Program-made: the position numbers and the translations under genes
Notes under the pieces: generated by a model
Told to the model about the DNA's origin: nothing
What the model saw: the letters and a program-made list of their open reading frames with translations, nothing else
Database searches by the model: none
Source of the DNA: a bacterium
GTDB lineage: Bacteria; Pseudomonadota; Alphaproteobacteria; Ferrovibrionales; Ferrovibrionaceae
Length of the DNA: 35,847 nucleotides
Direction: 5' to 3'
Assembly: GCA_022844005.1 (NCBI GenBank)
Contig: JALHMN010000032.1
Location: 1 to 35,847, forward strand
Shown: positions 25,418-33,307 of the stretch, piece after piece
How the letters are laid out: each line of letters starts with the position of its first letter
Numbering within the stretch: position 1 is the first letter of the stretch

Positions 25418-26851
25418 TCAGGAGGCGTAGCTCCAGAAACCGTGCTTGCGGGCATGCAGGCCCTTGAGGCGGGCACTGAAGGCGTCGTGCGAGGGAAACC
25501 CGGCGTAGTCGTGGATGCGCGCCGCCAGTTCCTCGCAGGTTTTCAAGTGCCGCGCGGCATGCGGGTAGCGCGCGCTCTTTGCCCTGTCGAGCGCATGGTC
25601 GATCATGGACCGGAGCAGCAGCGTCGCCGCCAGCGGATGCTTCTCCTCCAGGGCTTTCGCCGCCGATACAAGAAGTTCGTACTGATTCCCGTCCAGCTCC
25701 GCCGCGCGTTTAAGGATCACGGCCGACGCCCTCTCCAGCGCCGGCCAGTTGGTCAGGAAATCGAGCACCTTCAATAGGCTCTGCTGAGATTCGACGTGAG
25801 CCAGTGCGCGGCGTTCGGCCTCCTCATCCTCGAAATCGGGCAAGCGCTTCAGATAGTCGCGCAGCAGGTCGGCTCGCAGCCCCTCCTTGAAGAAGGCGAG
25901 ACGGCATTCCTGCGCTTCCTGCGCCCGTCCCAGCGCATCGAGAATCTCGATCTTCGTGTCCTGCCATTCGTACGGCAACCAGCGCTGCCGCTCCATGTCG
26001 ACCGCCTCGATCGCCTTCAGCGCTTCCTCCGTCCGCCCGGCGTCGAGGAGCCGGCGAGCGATGGCGACCGCGACCTGCGGGGCGCCTTTCGCCTTGCCCT
26101 CCTGCTGCGCGATGAAGGCGTCGACATCGCCTTCCGCATCGGCGATCGCCTCGAGCGCCAGCCGGGTCGTGCTCTCGCGCCGGCGCGCCTCGATATCGTC
26201 TTCGTAGATCTTTCCTTGGGAGCTCCACATCACGACCTTGCGCTGATCCTGTGGCGGCCGGGTGACGGGCGTCTTCGCGAGATCGAGGAACCGCGCCCGC
26301 AACTGCGCCAGTCCCTCCTTTCCGAGAACGGGGGCCAGGACGCCGATCAATTCGACCCGTTCGTAGGGATCGGCATTCAGGAAATCGAAGACGCGGGCGC
26401 CCAGCATCTTGGGGTCGGCCTTCGCCGCTTCCGCCAGCGCGCGGAGCCCGCCCGCCGCATTGTCGAAAACCCCGGCGATCCTGCCGTTACTGTCGTCGCA
26501 GCGCCCCAGCACGTCATCGGCGAGATGAAGGAAGCGCCAAAGCAGGTCATGCGCCTCCACCGGATCGGCCTTCGCAACCCGTTCGACGATGGCGCGGTGC
26601 TGTGCCTCCAGATCGGCCGCCAGTGCCTTCACCTGATGCCATTCGACGAAGGAGCGCGACTGCGCGATCGTCGTGAGGCGGCGGCGCACTTCCTTGGCCA
26701 TCGCCGCCGGACCCTCGGTCCCCGCCAGTTCCAGCCGCAGCCGCCGCTTGGCGACCGCGTTACCGGTACTGATTTCGATCAGCAGCTCGGCCAGCCGCGC
26801 CGCGCCGAGGGCTTCGAGATTCTTCGCGTTGAGTGTCGTCTTCGAAGCCAT
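25418..26851 (-). CDS. Uncharacterised protein, resembles DUF6880 family
   Basis: 477-residue soluble protein, rich in helices and charged residues, with no signal peptide or membrane segment. I associate it with the uncharacterised DUF6880 family from overall length and the TPR-like helical repeats (for example ARRLLDAGRTEEALKAIEAVD and KIEILDALGRAQEAQECRLAFFKEGL), but cannot confirm this by search. The N-terminal third contains ELAGTEGPAAMAKEVRRRL and the middle DPYERVELIGVLAP; the last 80 residues carry a HALDRAKSARYPHAARHLKTCEELA stretch that suggests a substrate- or protein-binding helix bundle. No catalytic motif is visible. ATG 26851 is used; TTG 26857 is also possible. It lies 119 bp downstream of the HigA-like antitoxin on the same strand and ends 11 bp from the convergent SDR gene. 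Confidence 0.7.
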   Translation of the reverse strand: MASKTTLNAKNLEALGAARLAELLIEISTGNAVAKRRLRLELAGTEGPAAMAKEVRRRLTTIAQSRSFVEWHQVKALAADLEAQHRAIVERVAKADPVEAHDLLWRFLHLADDVLGRCDDSNGRIAGVFDNAAGGLRALAEAAKADPKMLGARVFDFLNADPYERVELIGVLAPVLGKEGLAQLRARFLDLAKTPVTRPPQDQRKVVMWSSQGKIYEDDIEARRRESTTRLALEAIADAEGDVDAFIAQQEGKAKGAPQVAVAIARRLLDAGRTEEALKAIEAVDMERQRWLPYEWQDTKIEILDALGRAQEAQECRLAFFKEGLRADLLRDYLKRLPDFEDEEAERRALAHVESQQSLLKVLDFLTNWPALERASAVILKRAAELDGNQYELLVSAAKALEEKHPLAATLLLRSMIDHALDRAKSARYPHAARHLKTCEELAARIHDYAGFPSHDAFSARLKGLHARKHGFWSYAS

Positions 26852-26970
26852 CTGCAAGCCATGTCACGACCGGGAAAGCGCCGCACCATGCGACTTCCGG
26901 CGCGGAAAATTCCAGACATTGGTGGCGATTTCAACGACAGCCCGATCGGAACGCCATCGCATCCGCCGGC

Positions 26971-27267
26971 CTACTCGCCCAGCGCCCGCAGCACGGCCTC
27001 GGGCTCGCGGGCAATCACCGTCAGCAGCACCCGCGCGGCACCCTCGGGCCGGCGGTGCCCACGTTCCCAGTTGCTCACCGTCTCGACGGGGAAGCCGAAG
27101 CGATCTGCGAAAGCGCGCTGGGTCAACTTCATGCTCCGGCGGATCGCCTTGACGTCCACCTCGACGGGCACGCGCACCTTGTGGACCTTCACCGCGACGG
27201 GTTCGCCGCGGGTCCAGGCCAGGGCTTCTTCCAGACTTTGGATCAACCGCTCGCCCGCCTTGGTCAT
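26971..27267 (-). CDS. higA: HTH-type antitoxin, HigA-like
   Basis: 98-residue antitoxin with an XRE-type helix-turn-helix at about residues 39-72 (VKAIRRSMKLTQRAFADRF, then VETVSNWERGHRRP). The N-terminal ~35 residues are the toxin-binding part. Sequence type matches antitoxins that pair with HigB2/RelE-like toxins and often lie downstream of them. Its ATG overlaps the toxin stop codon as ATGA (27264-27267), so it is translationally coupled. Since the upstream toxin gene appears frameshifted, translation of the antitoxin may depend on how far ribosomes go through that gene. Confidence 0.85.
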   Translation of the reverse strand: MTKAGERLIQSLEEALAWTRGEPVAVKVHKVRVPVEVDVKAIRRSMKLTQRAFADRFGFPVETVSNWERGHRRPEGAARVLLTVIAREPEAVLRALGE

Positions 27268-27595
27268 CGTCTGCGCTTTCCCTGTTTCAATTCGGCGACC
27301 AGTTTGCCGATGCGATCGAGATCGGCAGGTGAGAGATCGGCGCGTTCCGACTTGGAATAAATGTCGACCAGAACGAGGGGAAACTCTTCATCGCGAAAAT
27401 AGTGGATGACCCTCGCGCCGCCACGCTTCCCCTGCCCGGGCAGACGCCAGCGCAGTTTCCGCACACCGCCGCTTCCCGGCACAAGGTCTCCTGCTGTCGG
27501 GTTTTGCGCCAGGAACTCGACGAGCGCTGCAACCTCGCCCTCCTCCATCAGTCCGCGGCGCGCCGTTGAAAGATCGGAGTCTCGACAACCGTCAC
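27264..27595 (-). pseudogene. higB: RelE/HigB-type toxin gene with an apparent frameshift near codon 15
   Basis: HigB2-like ribosome-dependent mRNA interferase. From GTG 27595 the frame reads VTVVETPIFQRRAAD, the typical first beta-strand of this toxin type, then hits TGA at 27550-27548. The remaining 94 residues (GVRKLRWRLPG, RGGARVIHYF and DIYSKSERADLSPADL, typical of the family) are in another frame beginning LMEEGEVAAL with ATG 27548-27546. The overlap TGATG joins the two. A single base missing from the expected GACCTG (now GACTG) restores the family alignment. It could be a true inactivating deletion, a sequencing error, a programmed shift, or a reinitiated toxin starting at ATG 27548. 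The stop codon overlaps higA. A longer frame from ATG 27629 exists but its N-terminus does not resemble the family. Confidence 0.7.
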
Positions 27596-27616
27596 CAGCC
27601 GCTTGGTCCGAACCGT

Positions 27617-27650
27617 AGGGCGCCCCCATGACCCGGTCAATGACCGCCCT
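27617..27650. promoter_or_regulatory. Inverted/direct repeat cluster between glmS and higB (possible terminator or operator)
   Basis: The 53-bp gap and adjacent glmS end hold TGACC-C-GGTCA-A-TGACC (27629-27645), in which one central GGTCA can pair with a copy of TGACC on either side. This is nested inside AGGGCG (27617-27622) and CGCCCT (27645-27650). The structure could terminate glmS transcription or be a binding site for the HigA-like antitoxin. There is no T-run. Confidence 0.35.
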
Positions 27651-29472
27651 ATTCCACCGTCACCGACTTCGCCAGGTTGCGGGGCTGGTCGACGTCCGTC
27701 CCCTTCAGCACCGCCACGTGATAGGCGAGAAGCTGGACCGGGATGGCGTAGAGGATGGGGGCGACGAAGGGGTCGCATTCGGGGATTTCCACCGTCGCCT
27801 CGGCTTCGTCGCCGATGCGCTCCAGGCCCTTCCTGTCGCTCATGAAGATGACCCGGCCGCCGCGCGCCATCACCTCCTGCATGTTGGAAAAGGTCTTCTC
27901 GAACAGGTGGTCGGTGGGGGCGATGACGATCACCGGCACGGTCTCGTCGATCAGCGCGATCGGCCCGTGCTTCAGCTCCCCCGCCGCATAGCCTTCGGCG
28001 TGGATGTAGGAGATCTCCTTCAGCTTCAGCGCCCCTTCCATGGCGATGGCGAAACCGGTGCCGCGGCCGATATAGAGCACGTCGCGCGCCTCCATCACCG
28101 AATGGGCCAGTTTCTGTAGCGCCTCGTCGTGGCTCATCACCTCCGCCGCGCGGGCCGGCACCTCGGCTATGGCGGCCGACAGCCTCGCCTCTTCACCTGC
28201 GTCGATGGCACCCCGGGCCCGGGCCGTCGCGATGACGAGGCAGGCGAGCACGGTGAGCTGGCAGGTGAAGGCCTTGGTCGAGGCGACGCCGATCTCGGGC
28301 CCCGCATGGGTCGGCAGCACCACATGCGCCTCGCGCGCCATGGCGCTCTCGGGCTGGTTCACCACCACCATGATGTGCTGGCCGTTCGCCTTGGCGTAGC
28401 GGAGGGCGGCCAGCGTGTCGGTGGTCTCGCCCGACTGGGAGATGAAGATGGCGAGGCCGCCCGGCACCATCGGCGCCTCGCGGTAGCGGAACTCGGAGGC
28501 GATATCGATCTCGACGCCGACGCGGGCGACGCGTTCGAACCAGTACTTCGCCACCAGGCCCGAATAGAAGGACGTGCCGCAGGCGACGATGGTGATCTTC
28601 GGCACCGTGGCGATGTCGAAGGGAAGGTCGGGAAGCTGGATGCGGCGCGAGGCCGGGTTGAACATGGTGTTCAGCGTGTCGCCGATCACCGCCGGCTGCT
28701 CGAAGATCTCCTTCAGCATGAAGTGGCGGTGGTTGCCCTTGCCGATCAGCGCACCCGACAGCGCGGTGAGGCGGACCTCGCGCTTCACTTCCCTGTCGTT
28801 CTCGTCGTGGAAGACGGCCTTCTGGCGGTCGAGCACGACCCAGTCGCCCTCGTCGAGATAGGAGATCTTGTCGGTCATCGGCGCCAGCGCCATGGCGTCC
28901 GAGCCGAGGAACATCTCGCCGTCGCCATAGCCGACCGCGAGCGGGCTGCCGCGCCGCGCCCCGATCAGGAGATCCGGATGGCCGTCGAACAGGATGCCGA
29001 GCGCGAAGGCGCCTTCCAGCCGCTTCAGCGCCGTGGAGGTGGCCTTGATCGGCTCCAGCCCGTCGTCGATGTAGCGGGTGATGAGCTGAGCCACCACCTC
29101 GGTATCGGTCTCCGACTGGAAGACGTAGCCGGCCTTGTTCAGCTCGTCGCGGAGCTCGCGGTAGTTCTCGATGATGCCGTTGTGGACGACCGCCACCTTC
29201 TTCGTCGCCAGCGGATGGGCGTTGCGCTCCGTCGGCGCCCCGTGGGTCGCCCAGCGCGTGTGGCCGATGCCGGTATTGCCGGTGAGCGGCTCGGCCTGGA
29301 TGCGGGCGGCGAGATTGGCGATCTTGCCCTCGGCCCGGCGGCGGTCGATGCGGCCGTCGACCAGGGTCGCCACCCCGGCGCTGTCATAGCCGCGGTATTC
29401 GAGCCTGCGCAGTCCCTCGATCAGGCGGGGCACCGCCTGATCCCGCCCGATGACGCCGACGATGCCGCACAT
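27649..29472 (-). CDS. glmS: Glutamine--fructose-6-phosphate aminotransferase (isomerizing)
   Basis: 607-residue cytoplasmic enzyme that makes glucosamine-6-phosphate from fructose-6-phosphate and glutamine, the first committed step to amino sugars for peptidoglycan and LPS. The N-terminal class II glutaminase domain begins MCGIVGVIG with nucleophile Cys2 and has RRLEYRGYDSAG and HTRWATHG. Two SIS sugar-isomerase domains follow, with CGTSFYSG, SQSGETTDTLAAL and the highly conserved C-terminus NLAKSVTVE. Length is nearly the same as E. coli GlmS (609). It starts 4 bp after the glmU stop codon, forming a glmU-glmS operon. No glmS ribozyme or GlmY/Z-like element can be expected in the 4-bp gap, so control probably acts at the glmU promoter. 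Confidence 0.97.
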   Translation of the reverse strand: MCGIVGVIGRDQAVPRLIEGLRRLEYRGYDSAGVATLVDGRIDRRRAEGKIANLAARIQAEPLTGNTGIGHTRWATHGAPTERNAHPLATKKVAVVHNGIIENYRELRDELNKAGYVFQSETDTEVVAQLITRYIDDGLEPIKATSTALKRLEGAFALGILFDGHPDLLIGARRGSPLAVGYGDGEMFLGSDAMALAPMTDKISYLDEGDWVVLDRQKAVFHDENDREVKREVRLTALSGALIGKGNHRHFMLKEIFEQPAVIGDTLNTMFNPASRRIQLPDLPFDIATVPKITIVACGTSFYSGLVAKYWFERVARVGVEIDIASEFRYREAPMVPGGLAIFISQSGETTDTLAALRYAKANGQHIMVVVNQPESAMAREAHVVLPTHAGPEIGVASTKAFTCQLTVLACLVIATARARGAIDAGEEARLSAAIAEVPARAAEVMSHDEALQKLAHSVMEARDVLYIGRGTGFAIAMEGALKLKEISYIHAEGYAAGELKHGPIALIDETVPVIVIAPTDHLFEKTFSNMQEVMARGGRVIFMSDRKGLERIGDEAEATVEIPECDPFVAPILYAIPVQLLAYHVAVLKGTDVDQPRNLAKSVTVE

Positions 29473-29476
29473 GGGT

Positions 29477-30832
29477 TCAGCCCTTCTTTGCCTGCTGGGC
29501 GGCTTTGCGCGCCCGCGCCTTGTCCCGGAACTTCTCCGCCGCCCCGTCCCGCTGGGAGAGCGGCCCGCGCACCACCGTCACCGCGCCGGCCGGCACATCC
29601 TGCGTCACCGTGCTGCCGGCGCCGACGATGGCGTTGTCTCCGATCGACACCGGCGCGACCAGGGACGAGTTGGAGCCGATGAAGGCGCCGGCGCCGATAT
29701 CGGTGTGGTACTTGCCGAAGCCGTCGTAATTGCAGGTGATGGTGCCGGCCCCGACATTCGCTTTGGCGCCGACCCGCGCGTCGCCGATATAGGTGAGGTG
29801 GTTGACCTTGGCGCCGGCCTCGAGGCTCGCCGCCTTCACCTCGACGAAATTGCCCACATGCACGTCGGGACCGAGCTTCGCGCCGGGCCGCAGGCGCGCG
29901 AAGGGGCCGATGCTGGCGCCGGCCTCGATCGAGGTCCCCTCCAGATGCGAGAAGGCGCGGATCAGAACGCGGTCGCCGATGCTGACACCGGGACCGAAGA
30001 AGACGTTGGGCTCGACCACCACGTCCCTCCCGATGCAGGTGTCATGGGAGAACCAGACGGTCTCGGGGTCGATCAGGGTGGCGCCGCCGTCCATCGCGGC
30101 GCGACGCATCCGGCGCTGGACGATGGCCTCGGCGACGGCGAGCCCGGCGCGGCTGTCGATGCCCAGTACCTCCTCGGGATCGGCCTCGACCACCGCGCAG
30201 GAAAGACCCCGGGCCCGCGCCGCGGCGACGATATCGGTCAGGTAGTATTCGCCCTGGGCGTTGTCGTTCCCGATGCCGGCGAGAAGCTCGAAGGCGACGG
30301 CGCCGTCCAGCGCCATGACGCCGCCGTTGCAGAGGCCGATGGCGCGCTGCTCCGGGCTCGCATCCTTGAACTCGACGATCCGCTCCAGCCCTTCCGGCCC
30401 GACGATCAGCCGGCCATAGGCGGCCGGATCGGCAGGGCGGAAGCCCATCACCACCACCGCCGGGCCGGCGGCACGGGCGGACAACATGGCCTCGATGGTC
30501 TCCTTCCTGAGCAGCGGGCAGTCGCCGAACAGGACCAGGATGTCTCCCTTGAAGCCTTCGAGTACCCCCTTCGCGGCCAGGACGGCATGGCCTGTGCCGA
30601 GCGGGGGATCCTGCACTGCGGCGACGGCACCGGGAACGGCGGCGGCGACCTTGTCCATGCCCTTGGCCGTCACCACGACATAGCGGGCCGGCTGCAGGCC
30701 GGCGACGGTGCCGGCCAGATGGGCCAGCATCGGCCGTCCCGCCAAGGGGTGCAGCACCTTGGGCAGGTCGGACTTCATGCGCGTTCCGCGCCCGGCGGCG
30801 AGGATGACGGCGGCAAAGGCTTGAGGCTTCAT
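29477..30832 (-). CDS. glmU: Bifunctional N-acetylglucosamine-1-phosphate uridyltransferase / glucosamine-1-phosphate acetyltransferase
   Basis: 451-residue cytoplasmic enzyme for the last two steps to UDP-GlcNAc. The N-terminal uridyltransferase domain has LAAGRGTRMKSDLPK (11-25) with the nucleotide-binding Arg and Lys, and later the GTGHAV motif. The C-terminal acetyltransferase is a left-handed beta-helix visible as hexapeptide repeats (for example VSIGDRVLIRAFSHLEG, GAKVNHLTYIGDARVG and the NYDGFGKYHT catalytic region). The start ATG 30832 gives MKPQAFAAVILAAG, in line with homologues; a GTG 13 codons upstream is possible. First gene of the glmU-glmS operon; its promoter must lie in the ~64-bp divergent gap shared with gph. 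Confidence 0.96.
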   Translation of the reverse strand: MKPQAFAAVILAAGRGTRMKSDLPKVLHPLAGRPMLAHLAGTVAGLQPARYVVVTAKGMDKVAAAVPGAVAAVQDPPLGTGHAVLAAKGVLEGFKGDILVLFGDCPLLRKETIEAMLSARAAGPAVVVMGFRPADPAAYGRLIVGPEGLERIVEFKDASPEQRAIGLCNGGVMALDGAVAFELLAGIGNDNAQGEYYLTDIVAAARARGLSCAVVEADPEEVLGIDSRAGLAVAEAIVQRRMRRAAMDGGATLIDPETVWFSHDTCIGRDVVVEPNVFFGPGVSIGDRVLIRAFSHLEGTSIEAGASIGPFARLRPGAKLGPDVHVGNFVEVKAASLEAGAKVNHLTYIGDARVGAKANVGAGTITCNYDGFGKYHTDIGAGAFIGSNSSLVAPVSIGDNAIVGAGSTVTQDVPAGAVTVVRGPLSQRDGAAEKFRDKARARKAAQQAKKG

Positions 30833-30896
30833 GGACACCGCTGGAATGCTGGCAGGAATCCTTATCGGCACAGGGTTAATGGTTTAAGAAGTGACG

Positions 30897-31583
30897 ATGA
30901 TCAAGCGGTTATCCGATTCTGCCATCATCTTCGACCTGGACGGCACCCTGGTCGAAACCGCGCCGGACCTGCACGGCGCGCTGGTGCATGTCCTCACCGA
31001 AGCCGGTTTCGCCCCGCCCACCCTCGAGGACGTCCGCCTGATGGTGGGCGACGGAGCCCGGGCGCTTTTGGAAAAGGCCTATGCCAATGTCGGCCGGCGG
31101 CTGCAGGGGTCCGAGATGGAGGACGCCTTCAACCGCTTCCTCGCCTATTACCATCCAAACGTGGCCCGGCTGAGCCGGACCTTTCCCGGGGTGGAAAGGG
31201 CGCTCGACGGCCTTACCGCCGCGGGTGCCGCGCTCGCCGTGTGCACCAACAAGCCGCAGGCGCTGTCGGAGGCCCTTCTCGACGCGCTCGGCCTCTCCAG
31301 CCGCCTGCCGGTGGTCGTCGGCGGCGACGCGCTTCCCGTCCGCAAGCCCGATCCGGCGCATCTCGCCGCCACCATCGCGCGCATGGGGCGGACCGGCGCC
31401 CCGGCCGTCATGGTGGGCGATTCCCGCAACGACGTCGCGGTGGCGAAGGCGCTCGGCATTCCCGCCATCGTGGTCAGCTTCGGCTACACCACCATCCCAC
31501 CGAAGGACCTCGGCGCCGACGTCCTGATCGACCATTTCGACGAGTTGCCGGGCGCACTGCATACCCTCGGTTTCCGCGACTAG
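30897..31583 (+). CDS. gph: Phosphoglycolate phosphatase, HAD superfamily
   Basis: 228-residue HAD phosphatase that removes phosphate from 2-phosphoglycolate formed in DNA repair or photorespiration-type oxygenation. Motif I DLDGT (nucleophile D13, acid D15), motif II with TNKP, motif III Lys in RKPDP and motif IV GDSRNDV are all present, and the helical cap lies between motif I and II. Specificity within the Gph/PGP/HAD-IA group is inferred. ATG 30897 is used; GTG 30891 two codons earlier is an equal alternative. It is divergent from glmU. Its stop codon TAG shares the palindrome CTAG (31580-31583) with the stop codon of the convergent phosphatase gene. Confidence 0.88.
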   Translation: MIKRLSDSAIIFDLDGTLVETAPDLHGALVHVLTEAGFAPPTLEDVRLMVGDGARALLEKAYANVGRRLQGSEMEDAFNRFLAYYHPNVARLSRTFPGVERALDGLTAAGAALAVCTNKPQALSEALLDALGLSSRLPVVVGGDALPVRKPDPAHLAATIARMGRTGAPAVMVGDSRNDVAVAKALGIPAIVVSFGYTTIPPKDLGADVLIDHFDELPGALHTLGFRD

Positions 31584-32140
31584 TCGGCCGGTATCTCGTT
31601 GCCGCGGCCCACGTTGCGGACCAGATCGGCGATGTCGGGGTGGTTCCGCAGGATCTCGCGCTGATGCGCCTTCAGGGCCGCGACCAGGCCGCCGCCGCGG
31701 CCCAGCAGGTCGTCGGCATAGCCGATCATCCGCGAATTCGGCCAGCAGCGCGGGCGGATGCGGTGCAGCGCCGCGAAGGCCTGCACTTCCGAGCCCGCCT
31801 CCGCCTGCGCCATCAGAATGACGGCGGCGGCGGTCGAGCGCGAAATGCCCATGTGGCAATGCACCAGGATCTTGCCGAGCTTCGGCCGGTCGCCCAGCAC
31901 CCGATCGCCGAAATCCAGCACCGCGCGGACGTTCTCCACCACCGGCGCCTGATAGCCCGGATATTCGCCGATGACGTCGTGGAAGCGCAGCAGCGACCAG
32001 TGCGCCGGCGAAAGATGCTCGGCCACCGGCGGTTCCTCGGCCGCGGGATCGATCATCGACAGCACATGGGTCACCCCCTGGCCGCGGAAGCCCGCGATCT
32101 CGGGAATGCCGCAGATGGAGATGCGCGTGGGCAGGGGCAT
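31580..32140 (-). CDS. Protein-tyrosine-phosphatase-like (dual-specificity fold) protein
   Basis: 186-residue soluble protein with the CX5R phosphatase loop HCHMGISRS: nucleophile Cys95 and Arg101. A likely general acid, Asp55 in FHDVIGE, lies at the expected distance upstream. The pattern matches small bacterial dual-specificity/atypical PTPs. Residues after 110 (SEVQAFAALHRIRPRCWPNSRM) look like the family helix region, followed by a C-terminal extension. The physiological substrate, phosphoprotein or inositol phosphate/nucleotide, is not known. Its stop codon overlaps that of gph in the shared palindrome CTAG. The tRNA-Val promoter begins 33 bp beyond its ATG. Confidence 0.87.
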   Translation of the reverse strand: MPLPTRISICGIPEIAGFRGQGVTHVLSMIDPAAEEPPVAEHLSPAHWSLLRFHDVIGEYPGYQAPVVENVRAVLDFGDRVLGDRPKLGKILVHCHMGISRSTAAAVILMAQAEAGSEVQAFAALHRIRPRCWPNSRMIGYADDLLGRGGGLVAALKAHQREILRNHPDIADLVRNVGRGNEIPAD

Positions 32141-32173
32141 GAGGCTCGGCCGGAGAATGGACTTGCGGGCATC

Positions 32174-32203
32174 TTGACAGGGTTCGGACCGGCCACCTAT
32201 ACC
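32174..32203 (+). promoter_or_regulatory. Sigma-70 promoter of tRNA-Val
   Basis: TTGACA (32174-32179), 17 bp, then CTATAC (32197-32202), close to the alphaproteobacterial housekeeping consensus. The expected start point is about 32209, some 9 nt before the mature tRNA 5' end. This is among the best promoter matches in the window. Confidence 0.75.
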
Positions 32204-32217
32204 CTGCGCCTCGCTTC

Positions 32218-32293
32218 GGGCGGTTAGCTCAGTTGGTAGAGCACATCGTTCACATCGATGGGGTCACTGGTTCGAGTCCAGTACCGCCCACCA
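32218..32293 (+). tRNA. tRNA-Val (anticodon CAC)
   Basis: 76-nt tRNA with encoded CCA (32291-32293). Acceptor stem GGGCGGT/ACCGCCC, D arm TAGCTCAGTTGGTAGAGCA, anticodon stem CATCG/CGATG around loop TTCACAT, and T arm CTGGTTCGAGTCCAG. The anticodon CAC at 32251-32253 reads GUG (valine). A near-consensus promoter lies directly upstream. The convergent PEP-mutase-family gene ends two bases downstream, leaving no room for a terminator before that gene's coding sequence. Confidence 0.97.
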
Positions 32294-32294
32294 T

Positions 32295-33158
32295 TCATCC
32301 CGGAACGATGAACTTCCTGGCCTGGACGTCGTAGTCCGGATAGCCGAGCGTGGCGCTCAGCTCGGCCGGCGGCAATGCGCTCGCCGCCGCCGCATCCCCC
32401 GCCGCCAGCGCCGCCAGCCCGGCCTTCATCCCCGCCACCGAGGGCGACAAGAGGCTGGTCGGATAGGTGCCGATCTTGAGGCCGAGCGCCGCCGCCTCGC
32501 CGCGGCTGGGCGTGGCCCTGGGCGCCCCCGGCGACAGCACCGAGAAGGACGGCCGCCCCTTGGCGGCGGCCACGGCGCGGCGGATCTCCGCCTCGTCGGC
32601 GGGCGAATCCAGGAACAGGATGTCGGCCCCCTCCTCCACATACATCTCGATCCGGGCCACCGCCTCGTCGATGCCCTGGGTCGGGCGGCAGTCGGTGCGG
32701 GCGAGGATCAGGATGCCGGAATCCTTCGCCGCCTCCACCGCCGCGCGGATCTTCATGCGCGCCTCGGCCCGCGGCAGGCAGGGCTTGCCGGCCGCGGTGA
32801 GCGCACGCGGCGTGATCTTGTCCTCGATCAGGATGGCGGCGGCGCCGGCGCGCCCATAGGCGCGCACCGTCCGCTGCACGTTCATGGCATTGCCATAGCC
32901 ATGGTCGCCATCGGCCAGCACCAGGGTCTCGGGCGCCGCGCCGCGCACCATGGTGAAGGAATCGAACATCTCCCCGAAGGAGATCAGGTCGAGATCAGGG
33001 CCGCCCAGCCGGCTCGCCGCCACGCAGGAGCCCGACAGGAAGGCGGTCCGGAACCCGGCACCGGCGGCGAGCTTGGCGCTCAGCCCGTCCCACACCGCCG
33101 GCATGACGACGAAACCGGGCTCGGCCAGCAATGCCCGCAGGCGATCGGGGGGCGTCAT
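32295..33158 (-). CDS. Isocitrate lyase/PEP mutase superfamily protein
   Basis: 287-residue TIM-barrel enzyme of the isocitrate lyase/phosphoenolpyruvate mutase superfamily, which forms or breaks C-C or P-C bonds next to a carboxylate using Mg2+. Visible are AVWDGLSAKLA near 21-31, the metal-binding LADGDHGYGN with D83 and D85, and the IEDKITPR segment (E112, K114). The classical isocitrate-lyase KKCGH loop is replaced by a different sequence (RALTAAGKPCLP), which argues against isocitrate lyase itself; oxaloacetate decarboxylase, methylisocitrate-lyase-like or 2,3-dimethylmalate-lyase-like activity remain possible. ATG 33158 follows a GAAGGA ribosome binding site by about 7 nt; the open extension to 33272 is not used. 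It ends two bases from tRNA-Val. Confidence 0.87.
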   Translation of the reverse strand: MTPPDRLRALLAEPGFVVMPAVWDGLSAKLAAGAGFRTAFLSGSCVAASRLGGPDLDLISFGEMFDSFTMVRGAAPETLVLADGDHGYGNAMNVQRTVRAYGRAGAAAILIEDKITPRALTAAGKPCLPRAEARMKIRAAVEAAKDSGILILARTDCRPTQGIDEAVARIEMYVEEGADILFLDSPADEAEIRRAVAAAKGRPSFSVLSPGAPRATPSRGEAAALGLKIGTYPTSLLSPSVAGMKAGLAALAAGDAAAASALPPAELSATLGYPDYDVQARKFIVPG

Positions 33159-33307
33159 GGGGCATCCTTCCGCGTCGGGGTCAGAAAGGCGACGATAGGC
33201 CCGCGCCCGCCCGCCGGCAAACCGCGGTCGGCTTTCGCCGCCCGTCGCGGGGGGAGTAGCATCGGCACCCATCCGCGCCTCTCATGGCGCTTCGGGGCAG
33301 GCGTTTC

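Noticed and set aside
30876-30887. TTAATGGTTTAA between glmU and gph as a possible CtrA site
   Set aside because: The TTAA halves are 4 bp apart rather than the 7 bp of the CtrA consensus, so there is no real match.
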